Below are positions 1 through 6,614 of a stretch of 64,000 nucleotides of DNA, in pieces. Below the pieces are notes generated by a model. It was given only the letters and a program-made list of their open reading frames with translations. It made no database searches and was not told where the DNA came from. The stretch comes from an uncultured Eubacteriales bacterium. GTDB lineage: Bacteria; Bacillota; Clostridia; Oscillospirales; Acutalibacteraceae. Position 1 is the stretch's first letter; each line of letters begins with the position of its first letter. The translations under genes and the position numbers were made by a program. The DNA is taken from positions 1-64,000 of the forward strand of contig CAKSGV010000002.1 of the NCBI GenBank assembly GCA_934454845.1. The letters run 5' to 3'.

Positions 1-351
1 GCAAGGATACGCAGTCTTACCCGTCGTCAGTTTACACAGAATGATGTGGTTCTTACCTGCGGTAAGATTTCCTTTGACACTAAGACCCGTATCGCCTCGG
101 CTGACGGACAGGAGCTGTCGCTTACCCGAAAAGAAATCGGGATACTTGAATACCTGCTGCTCAATCAGGGGCGCCCCGTCAGTCAGGAAGAACTGCTTGA
201 CCATGTATGGGACAACAGTGTGGATAATTTCAGCAATTCGATTCGGGTACATATTTCCGCACTGCGGAAGAAGCTGCGTGCCGCACTTGGTTTCGACCCC
301 GTCCGCAACCGAATCGGGGAAGGATATGTTATGGAGGAAGAGAAATTGTGA
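1..351 (+). CDS. OmpR/PhoB-type response regulator, C-terminal part (5' end outside window)
   Basis: The reading frame is open from base 1, so the receiver domain lies outside the window and only about 116 residues of the winged-helix DNA-binding domain are visible. The sequence carries hallmarks of the Trans_reg_C domain: a short beta-sheet lead-in (LTCGKISFD), the LTRKEIGILEYLL helix, PVSQEELLDHVW, a recognition helix around NSIRVHISALRKKL, and the C-terminal wing GEGYVM. It would bind promoter DNA when phosphorylated by the histidine kinase encoded next, whose start overlaps this stop by 4 bases (ATGA-type overlap at 348-351), indicating translational coupling. The target genes cannot be read from the sequence. 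Confidence 0.93.
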   Translation, partial: ARIRSLTRRQFTQNDVVLTCGKISFDTKTRIASADGQELSLTRKEIGILEYLLLNQGRPVSQEELLDHVWDNSVDNFSNSIRVHISALRKKLRAALGFDPVRNRIGEGYVMEEEKL

Positions 352-1490
352 AAAAGCTATCCTTGCAATGGCGGATCACCTTAATGACGGTACTTCTTAT
401 CGGAGCAACCTGTGTTTTTATGAATATTCTGATCGGATATTCCGGCAGGCATTATATGGATTCCATAGGCTCTTATATTACGGGCTACGGGGATACTAAC
501 AGAGGAGAACCTGAGTATTTTGATCCCGAGCAAAAGAAGCTCGACGAGGAATTGACCATTGTTGTACACGGGGCGCAGGAATCATTTATCACCACTAACT
601 GGTATATCACGGCAGCGGTAACGATCCTCGGCGGTGTGCTTGCGTACTTTTTAAGCGGACACGCGCTGAAGCCCCTTCGCACTTTTGCTTCTCGAGTGGA
701 AAAGGTTCAGCTGAACAATCTGACAGATATGAAGATAACCGAAGATGTTCTGCCGGAGTTCCGGCAATTCAGCCGGTCGTTCAATCAGATGCTTGAACGT
801 CTTGACGAAGGCTTTACCGCACAGCGTCAGTTTACGGGGAATGCCGCTCATGAGCTGCGCACGCCGCTCTCGCTGATGCAGGCACAGCTTGAACTGTTTT
901 CTGCGGAGCATCCCGAGGTATTGCCGGAAACGTCGGATTTTCTGCGCCTGCTGCGCGAGCAGACCGAACGTATGACGCAAATGACGAAGACGCTGCTTGA
1001 AATGAGTGAGCTCAAGACGGTACCCTGCACTGACCGTATTGAATTGGCTCCTATGGTTGAGGAGATCTTTGCCGACCTTGCTCCGCTTGCGGACAGAAAC
1101 GGCATAATCCTTGAAAGCAAAGGCGACGGAGTTATGATCGGCAGTGACACACTGATTTATCGTATGCTCTTTAATCTGACCGAAAATTCTATACGCTACA
1201 ATCGCCCGAACGGAACGGTGCGTATTATGATTACCGATGAAAAAAAACGGTTAGTCATTCGGGTCACAGATACCGGCTGCGGCATACCGGAGAAATACAG
1301 AGAAAGCATTTTTCAACCCTTTTTCAGGGTGGATAAATCCAGAAGCAGAGAAAACGGCGGCGTTGGATTGGGACTTTCGTTGGTGTGGGAGATCGTCGTA
1401 CTGCACGGCGGAGAGATTCGGGTTGAGGAAAGCTCGGAAAAGGGGACGACTATAGCGGTGAAGCTCCCAACAGACATGAAAATACAGTAG
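348..1490 (+). CDS. Two-component sensor histidine kinase
   Basis: The product is a 380-residue membrane sensor kinase. Two transmembrane helices (about residues 10-31 and 85-104) enclose a short extracytoplasmic loop of some 50 residues. A HAMP-like linker follows, then the HisKA helix with the phospho-accepting His168 (AAHELRTPLS). The HATPase domain shows the N box (NLTENSIRYN), G1 (DTGCGIPEKY), F box (FQPFFRVD) and G2 (GGVGLGLSL). All catalytic boxes look intact. It partners with the overlapping upstream response regulator. The small sensor loop and overall size resemble EnvZ/BaeS-like kinases that sense the envelope, but the signal cannot be read from the sequence. Confidence 0.95.
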   Translation: MKKLSLQWRITLMTVLLIGATCVFMNILIGYSGRHYMDSIGSYITGYGDTNRGEPEYFDPEQKKLDEELTIVVHGAQESFITTNWYITAAVTILGGVLAYFLSGHALKPLRTFASRVEKVQLNNLTDMKITEDVLPEFRQFSRSFNQMLERLDEGFTAQRQFTGNAAHELRTPLSLMQAQLELFSAEHPEVLPETSDFLRLLREQTERMTQMTKTLLEMSELKTVPCTDRIELAPMVEEIFADLAPLADRNGIILESKGDGVMIGSDTLIYRMLFNLTENSIRYNRPNGTVRIMITDEKKRLVIRVTDTGCGIPEKYRESIFQPFFRVDKSRSRENGGVGLGLSLVWEIVVLHGGEIRVEESSEKGTTIAVKLPTDMKIQ

Positions 1491-1502
1491 CGGAGGTTAT
1501 TT

Positions 1503-2018
1503 ATGAAAACACTGATTGTTATCGACATGCAGAATGATTTTGTCACGGGAGTACTCGGCTCGAAAGAGGCGGTTGCTGTTCTGCCGAATGTTAAAAGGAA
1601 AATCGATGCATACCTTGCTGCAGGGGATGAGGTGATCTTCACTCGCGACACACACGAAGAAAACTATCTTGAAACCAACGAGGGGCGGCATCTCCCTGTG
1701 CCGCATTGTGTCAAAGGAACGGACGGCTGGCAAGTTGTAAAAGAAATCGACTGCCCCGACTGCAAACATATTGATAAGCCGACTTTCGGCTATATTCATT
1801 GGGCTGAGCAATTCAAAAGCAGCAGAAGCTCGGAAATCGAAATCGTCGGCGTATGTACCGATATTTGTGTGATATCTAATGCTTTAATATTAAAAGCGGT
1901 TTTCCCAGAGATTGATATAATCGTTGATGCAAGCTGCTGTGCCGGGGTTACGCCTGAAACGCACAGGGCGTCATTGACCGCAATGAAGGCTTGCCAGGTT
2001 AATATTATCGGGGAGTGA
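1503..2018 (+). CDS. Isochorismatase-family cysteine hydrolase (nicotinamidase-like)
   Basis: This 171-residue cytoplasmic enzyme has the isochorismatase-fold triad: Asp in IDMQNDF near the N terminus, Lys in KPTFGY around residue 98, and Cys in the VGVCTDICV segment around residue 120-125. The TRDTH motif matches metal-binding residues of nicotinamidases, so hydrolysis of nicotinamide or a similar amide is the best guess, although the family also covers other amidases. A GGAGG site precedes the ATG at 1503. It starts 12 bases after the kinase gene and may be cotranscribed with it; a strong hairpin follows at 2062-2095. Confidence 0.88.
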   Translation: MKTLIVIDMQNDFVTGVLGSKEAVAVLPNVKRKIDAYLAAGDEVIFTRDTHEENYLETNEGRHLPVPHCVKGTDGWQVVKEIDCPDCKHIDKPTFGYIHWAEQFKSSRSSEIEIVGVCTDICVISNALILKAVFPEIDIIVDASCCAGVTPETHRASLTAMKACQVNIIGE

Positions 2019-2061
2019 ACCAATATCCGGAAAACAACATCAGTAGTTTTATTATGTAAAG

Positions 2062-2095
2062 TTCAGGGGCAAGGTCCGAAGACCTTGCCCCTGAA
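2062..2095. terminator. Strong hairpin between convergent genes
   Basis: A perfect 15-bp stem (TTCAGGGGCAAGGTC and its complement) with a CGAA tetraloop lies between the convergent hydrolase gene and the anti-sigma gene. There is no clear T-run on either side, so it is a probable bidirectional terminator or transcript-stabilising hairpin rather than a textbook intrinsic terminator. Confidence 0.6.
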
Positions 2096-2118
2096 AAATT
2101 ATGGTTCGAGGCGGAATA

Positions 2119-3000
2119 TCATCGATACTCCGGTTTCAGAATGTCGGATATGGGTCCTTTCTCGATTACAAACTCCGGAGTACCCATGCTTCCCGGGGCA
2201 ACCTCGTATTTATCAAAGACGATTACAAGGTTACCGTCTTTATCCCAATAGAAATTATGCTTGTCATCGAGTGTTACGAAGTCCTGTCCGATTTCCGCGT
2301 TTTCAACCCAGTATACTTTATTGCTGTCCTTTGCCATAATTTCTTTCATCTGTTTTCGGAGATTGTCTGCCAAAACTTCGGCAAAATCGTCTGATGTAAA
2401 CAGGTCTTTAAGTTCTACAATTTTGCCGTTTGCTTTATCGATATGGTAGAATCTATAGTAGGTATTGCTGCTGCCTGCCGCCTCATGAACACGAATCTTC
2501 AGCGTGAACCATTTCTCTGTATTTGTAACCACCTCATAATCCACAAAAATACCGCTATGTCCTTCGTTTCCGATTTCTTCCAGTTCATCATTAAAACGGT
2601 CGACCAGAAGCTTTGTTAATTCGTCAACATCTTTATTGATATAATCGGCGACCGAGCTTTCGCTGCCCTCAATCTTCGGGACATCAATATCCATCTGATG
2701 ATAATCATCGGAATAAAAGTAATTGCGAATGGTAACCACTCTTACAATACTGCCGATAACGGGGATTTTTTCTAAGGCCTGTGCATACACAGCGCTGCAA
2801 TTCGGAAGGATAACGAGACACACAAACACAAAACAGGCTGCTATCGCTATTGCTTTCGGAAATGTTCTGTATTTGATAATTTTGCTTTTCTTTTCCGGCA
2901 ATTCGGAGATGCTTTGCTCAACACGCTCTTTGATGATGTCGGGAACAGAACGGTCTTCCTTATCGATTTTTTCCTTCATATATTTATCGAATGCATTCAT
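2119..3000 (-). CDS. RsiV-like anti-sigma factor with DUF3298 domain
   Basis: The product is 293 residues. It has an N-terminal cytoplasmic segment of about 48 residues, one transmembrane helix (about 49-67), and an extracytoplasmic region ending in a DUF3298-type domain (NGKIVELKDLF, NLVIVFDKYEVAPG). That architecture and length match RsiV, which in Bacillus subtilis holds the ECF factor SigV inactive and acts as a lysozyme receptor that is cleaved to release sigma. The start overlaps the stop of the sigma gene (ATGA, 2997-3000), the usual arrangement for such pairs. Binding of lysozyme by this particular protein is inference from the family. It is the last gene of a four-gene minus-strand operon. 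Confidence 0.85.
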   Translation of the reverse strand: MNAFDKYMKEKIDKEDRSVPDIIKERVEQSISELPEKKSKIIKYRTFPKAIAIAACFVFVCLVILPNCSAVYAQALEKIPVIGSIVRVVTIRNYFYSDDYHQMDIDVPKIEGSESSVADYINKDVDELTKLLVDRFNDELEEIGNEGHSGIFVDYEVVTNTEKWFTLKIRVHEAAGSSNTYYRFYHIDKANGKIVELKDLFTSDDFAEVLADNLRKQMKEIMAKDSNKVYWVENAEIGQDFVTLDDKHNFYWDKDGNLVIVFDKYEVAPGSMGTPEFVIEKGPISDILKPEYR

Positions 3001-3473
3001 TTTACGAAATCCTCCTTCAATAATTCCCGCAATTGTTTTCTTGCACGGGATAATTGCTGCTTAACCGCAACCGCTGTTGTATCGGTTATTTTTGAAATTT
3101 CGCTGATTGAAAGATCTTCATAGTAATAAAGGATCGTTACGGTTCGGTATGGTTGCTGAAGGCTTTTAACTGTCTGCCATAATGTAAGCTTTGTTTCGAT
3201 ATCGTTTTCGACGGCGACATCAATTTCCTGTGAAAAAATTGTTTTTGCGTTTTTTCGTATATATTCAACGGCGGTGTTGTGAATTATTTTGAGCAGCCAG
3301 GGCTTAAAGGCTTTTTCACTTTTTAATCCGTCAATATTTTTATATGCCCGAAGTATTGCTTCACCGATTACATCGGCGGCATCCGCTTCATTTTGAACCA
3401 ACGAAAAAGCAAGATAGTACATTGCTTTTTCGTGAAGCCGGATTTGTTCGCAGAATGTATCCTTATCAATCAA
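2997..3473 (-). CDS. ECF sigma-70 family RNA polymerase sigma factor
   Basis: The product is a 158-residue ECF sigma factor. It shows region 2 (LVQNEADAADVIGEAILRAYKNI, with downstream FKPWLLKIIHN) and region 4 helix-turn-helix (LQQPYRTVTILYYYEDLSISEI followed by TAVAVKQQLSRARKQL). I place the start at the TTG at 3471-3473, because AAAGGAG lies just upstream and the codon overlaps the stop of the SGNH gene as TTGA. A longer reading to 3527 has no ribosome site. It probably drives the promoter at 5721-5749 in front of its own operon and is held inactive by the RsiV-like protein encoded next. Confidence 0.9.
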   Translation of the reverse strand: MIDKDTFCEQIRLHEKAMYYLAFSLVQNEADAADVIGEAILRAYKNIDGLKSEKAFKPWLLKIIHNTAVEYIRKNAKTIFSQEIDVAVENDIETKLTLWQTVKSLQQPYRTVTILYYYEDLSISEISKITDTTAVAVKQQLSRARKQLRELLKEDFVK

Positions 3474-4282
3474 GATTGCCGCTCCTTTAGTACTCTTGCG
3501 GTTTTTTTGCAAATCCACTCTCCCCATTCCGTGTAATACTTTGCGTACAGGTGTGCATTATCGGATGTTTTAACTAAAGACAGATTTCCGTCTTTGTCAT
3601 CGAATAAGGGATTTACATCTATATAAAATGTGCTTTTACCGTTTGCGGATTTTGACAATTCCGAATTTAATCTGTCAATGTTTTTGTTGTTGATATACTT
3701 ATCACTGTCGCTTCTCTTTTTGGAAACGTGTAAGTTTGCCTGAATAAATATTGCGGCGTTCGGCTGCTTTCCGTTGACATAGTTAAGTAGCTCTCCGTAT
3801 TTATTTATGATGCTTTGAAAATCATAGCCTAACTCATTTATGCCGAGCATGATATATATTTTACCATATTTTTTGTTGGACAACAACTCTTCAAGCGTTA
3901 CTTTACCGACAGAAGGCACAGAAATACGGCTTTTCTTAATGTCGAATACATTCATACCTGTGCTGCAAAAGAAATTTGCCTCATTCAGCCCGGCGTATTC
4001 CATCATTCCTACCGTTCGGGAATCTCCTATAAAAAGAGCATCTGCCATAGAAGCAGGCTGAACATCGGGAACTTCAGACTTATTTGTTTCTGTGTCGGTT
4101 CCGTTGTCAGAGCTTTCTGACTGTGTTGAAGAGGAGGGCGTCTCGGCAGAGGAGTTGTCGTTCCGAGTTTCATTACCATAAGATGAGTCGCTCTGTTTAT
4201 TGCTTTTACAGGAAGCGAAAGAACAAACGAGTAAAAGGGTAATTATGACAATCAATAGGGTGTTTAGCGATGCTTTTTTCAT
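3470..4282 (-). CDS. SGNH/GDSL-hydrolase-like lipoprotein, MBOAT partner
   Basis: This 270-residue protein begins with a lipoprotein signal (hydrophobic helix ending SFASC, lipidated Cys near residue 25). A Ser/Asn/Thr-rich linker of about 60 residues follows, then an SGNH-type domain: block I ALFIGDSRTVG, block III IMLGINELG, and an Asp/His pair in a segment DNAHLY near the C terminus. It would work on the outer face of the membrane. Paired MBOAT and SGNH proteins transfer acyl, usually acetyl, groups to cell-wall polymers, the SGNH member acting as transferase or esterase. It lies 12 bases after the MBOAT gene and overlaps the sigma gene. Substrate identity is inference. Confidence 0.82.
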   Translation of the reverse strand: MKKASLNTLLIVIITLLLVCSFASCKSNKQSDSSYGNETRNDNSSAETPSSSTQSESSDNGTDTETNKSEVPDVQPASMADALFIGDSRTVGMMEYAGLNEANFFCSTGMNVFDIKKSRISVPSVGKVTLEELLSNKKYGKIYIMLGINELGYDFQSIINKYGELLNYVNGKQPNAAIFIQANLHVSKKRSDSDKYINNKNIDRLNSELSKSANGKSTFYIDVNPLFDDKDGNLSLVKTSDNAHLYAKYYTEWGEWICKKTARVLKERQS

Positions 4283-4294
4283 TATAAATACCTC

Positions 4295-5689
4295 TCAAAA
4301 TCTGAAATATAAAAACGGATCATCAAATCCACGGTACATACAATACAGGCTCCCGCCCAGGATGATCAACAGAAAAGCTGTCAAGAGTACTTTGCTTTTT
4401 ACCTTCTTTAACAATTTATACGGCAACGTTGTAGACAAGAATATTCCCGCTATGAAAAAAAGGTAATATTGCCCCAAATATTTCAGGTAGTCATACCTAA
4501 AAACCGACCATGCACCTTTTCCGAAAAATGGGAAAAGCCTCGTAAATAAAATGCCTAACTGCGTAATATCATTTACAGCAAATACCGTCCAGGTAAGCGG
4601 GATCAAAAATATCATATAAACATGACCAAACAGTTTGTGTTTGTTCAACAGCTTTCCGGTCCACAATTTTTCGGAAAGTATAATCAGAAATAGAATCAAG
4701 CCCCAAAGCAAATAATTGTAGCCTGCACCGTGCCATAGTCCTGTAAGCAGCCAGACGATCAACAGATTGATTGTTGTTCTCGGAGTACCTTTTCTATTCC
4801 CACCGACTGGTATATACACGTAGTCCCGAAACCATCTTCCGAGCGTTATATGCCATCTGCGCCAAAATTCTGTCATCGTAACACTCACATATGGGTGTTT
4901 AAAGTTTTCCGGCAAAGTAAACCCCAGCATTTTTCCAAGGCCCACTGCCATCAAAGAATATCCGAAGAAATCAAAGTAAAGCTGCAGGGAAAAGGCAATA
5001 ACCGACATCCAGGCAAGCGGTGTCGATACACTTTCAAATCCGATCGCTTGCGCCTGAGACCAAAGCTTTCCGAGTGGGTTTGCGAGCAACACTTTAAGCC
5101 CTAGACCAAATATGAATATTCCGACACCCCGCAAAGCAGTTTTAGCGGTTATTTTCCTTCGGTACAGTCGGTCTGATATTTCATCGTAAGTTACTATGGG
5201 TCCGGCAATAAGTTGCGGAAACATTGAAATATAAACGGCAAAATTCAGCAAATTACGGTCTGCTGCGATTTTACCTCTGTAAACATCAGCGATATATGAT
5301 ATGCCCTGAAAGGTATAAAAGGAAACTCCGATCGGTAGAATTATTTCGTTAAAGGACGGAAATCCGTCGCAAATTTTTCCTAATTCACCGAGGACAAAAT
5401 TTGCGTATTTGAATATGCAGAGACAGAGCAAATGAAAAATGATGGTACAGGATAAAATCGCTTTTTTGTACTTCTGCCGTTTTTCCATACAAATACCAGC
5501 GAGAAAGTCCGCAACAATGGCGGCAACAAACAAAACGAAATGGCCGGGAGCATTTATTGTCCCCACAAGATAGAAAGAAAGACTTCCCGCAAGCAGGACA
5601 GCATTTCTGTACTTTTCGGGAGTGAGATAATAGCCGGTGAAAAATATCGGAAGAAAGACTAAGATAAACTGTAAGCTGCTGAAAACCAT
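4295..5689 (-). CDS. MBOAT family membrane O-acyltransferase
   Basis: This 464-residue polytopic membrane protein of the AlgI/PatA/DltB class moves acyl groups across the membrane. The catalytic region is clear: FWRRWHITLGRWFRDYVYIP, then the invariant histidine in LTGLWHGAGYN. Many hydrophobic segments surround it. I start at the ATG at 5687-5689 (MVFSSLQFILVF) because it has GGAG upstream and lies downstream of an ECF promoter; an in-frame codon at 5734 would begin inside the promoter spacer. It is the first gene of the operon that continues with the SGNH lipoprotein, sigma and anti-sigma genes, which suggests cell-wall O-acylation induced by envelope damage. Confidence 0.92.
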   Translation of the reverse strand: MVFSSLQFILVFLPIFFTGYYLTPEKYRNAVLLAGSLSFYLVGTINAPGHFVLFVAAIVADFLAGICMEKRQKYKKAILSCTIIFHLLCLCIFKYANFVLGELGKICDGFPSFNEIILPIGVSFYTFQGISYIADVYRGKIAADRNLLNFAVYISMFPQLIAGPIVTYDEISDRLYRRKITAKTALRGVGIFIFGLGLKVLLANPLGKLWSQAQAIGFESVSTPLAWMSVIAFSLQLYFDFFGYSLMAVGLGKMLGFTLPENFKHPYVSVTMTEFWRRWHITLGRWFRDYVYIPVGGNRKGTPRTTINLLIVWLLTGLWHGAGYNYLLWGLILFLIILSEKLWTGKLLNKHKLFGHVYMIFLIPLTWTVFAVNDITQLGILFTRLFPFFGKGAWSVFRYDYLKYLGQYYLFFIAGIFLSTTLPYKLLKKVKSKVLLTAFLLIILGGSLYCMYRGFDDPFLYFRF

Positions 5690-5720
5690 TCGCGTGCTCC
5701 TGCATTCTTTTTTCACTATA

Positions 5721-5749
5721 TAGACGAACGACAAATGAAAAAGGTGACA
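5721..5749 (-). promoter_or_regulatory. ECF-type promoter of the MBOAT-SGNH-sigma-anti-sigma operon
   Basis: Read on the minus strand, a TGTCACC element (5749-5743) and a CGTCTA element (5726-5721) are separated by exactly 16 bases. This matches ECF sigma promoters of Firmicutes: an AAC-like -35 and a CGTC -10 with 16-17 base spacing. It lies 32 bases upstream of the MBOAT start codon, consistent with autoregulation by the sigma factor encoded in the operon. Confidence 0.75.
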
Positions 5750-5809
5750 ATCTTTTTTGGAAAATGCAAAAATGAGCAGATTTTCTTTTGCATACCGACA
5801 AAACGGAAG

Positions 5810-5839
5810 CCGCCTGATTTTCGTGACAAAATCAGGCGG
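5810..5839. terminator. Hairpin downstream of the TetR gene
   Basis: A 12-bp perfect stem (CCGCCTGATTTT and its complement) with a 6-base loop lies between the end of the TetR gene and the promoter of the MBOAT operon. On the minus strand it would end the regulator transcript before it enters the MBOAT promoter. A/T-rich sequence flanks both sides. Confidence 0.65.
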
Positions 5840-5906
5840 GTTTAGTATATGCGTATTTTAAGGATTTCCCCGTTTTGATCTAAAAAGAAATAACAATTAC
5901 GACAAC

Positions 5907-6443
5907 TCATTGTGTCAGTTTGCGTATGACGCCGTTGAGGAACACCGACATCTTTTTCGGCGACTGGCGGTTCTCGCGATTCAGCCATTCCCGTATTACC
6001 GCATATCCGCCCTGATAAAAGAAAAGGCAGAGTTCGTTCCGTTCTTCCTCTGTGAAAGTTACGGGAATCGCCATATCAAGCTGCTTCCGAACAGTGGGCA
6101 GATCGAACAACTTGGTTGAAAAATCCTTGTCCGGCAGGGAATTGATAAGGACCTTGAAATGTTCTTCATCGTCAAGCAGAGCCTTCAACATACGACACAG
6201 GCAGTCCTCGCTGTCAGAGCCGTTGCCGGATAGAATTTCTTCTAATTTACGGAAACAGTCATTTTCAATGTCGGTTAAAAGATCATACTGACTGCCGTAG
6301 TATTTATAGAATGTGACCCGGTTAAGTTGGGCTTCGGCACACAACTCATAGATAGTGATTTTTTCAAGAGGCTTTTCTTTCAGCAGCTTTATCAATGCGT
6401 TTTTCAGCAGCATCTTACTCAGCCGCACTCTTTGGTTTTCCAT
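5907..6443 (-). CDS. TetR/AcrR family transcriptional regulator
   Basis: The product is a 178-residue regulator with an N-terminal TetR helix-turn-helix: MLLKNALIKLLKEKPLEKIT leads into IYELCAEAQLNRVTFYKYYG, where the YKYYG signature of the recognition helix is visible. The rest is the variable ligand-binding domain. It is divergent from the MMPL exporter gene, and a perfect 14-bp palindrome overlaps the -10 of the exporter promoter. The simplest reading is that it represses the exporter, and perhaps itself, until a ligand binds. Confidence 0.9.
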   Translation of the reverse strand: MENQRVRLSKMLLKNALIKLLKEKPLEKITIYELCAEAQLNRVTFYKYYGSQYDLLTDIENDCFRKLEEILSGNGSDSEDCLCRMLKALLDDEEHFKVLINSLPDKDFSTKLFDLPTVRKQLDMAIPVTFTEEERNELCLFFYQGGYAVIREWLNRENRQSPKKMSVFLNGVIRKLTQ

Positions 6444-6542
6444 AGGCTCTCCTTTCGGTTAACAAATGTTTCGGATTTGTTTATTTCGTGCCACAAACGC
6501 TCCGTTGTGTTTGCATCGAACTTTTTTATAATAAACAGTATG

Positions 6543-6582
6543 TTGACTTTATGCCTGATTGTAATTATACTGTATATACAGT
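6543..6582 (+). promoter_or_regulatory. Promoter of the MMPL gene with palindromic operator
   Basis: TTGACT at 6543-6548 and TATACT at 6566-6571 are separated by 17 bases. The perfect palindrome ACTGTATATACAGT at 6569-6582 overlaps the -10 box and the expected start site, the normal position for a repressor operator. The divergently encoded TetR protein is the obvious candidate to bind it. Confidence 0.7.
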
Positions 6583-6614
6583 GGTTTGTCAACAGTAATT
6601 CGGGAGGTGTGCTT

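Noticed and set aside
6327..6614. Longer start of the MMPL gene overlapping the TetR gene
   Set aside because: The extension is antisense to TetR and crosses the promoter; ATG 6615 has a GGGAGG site and the normal N-terminal helix.
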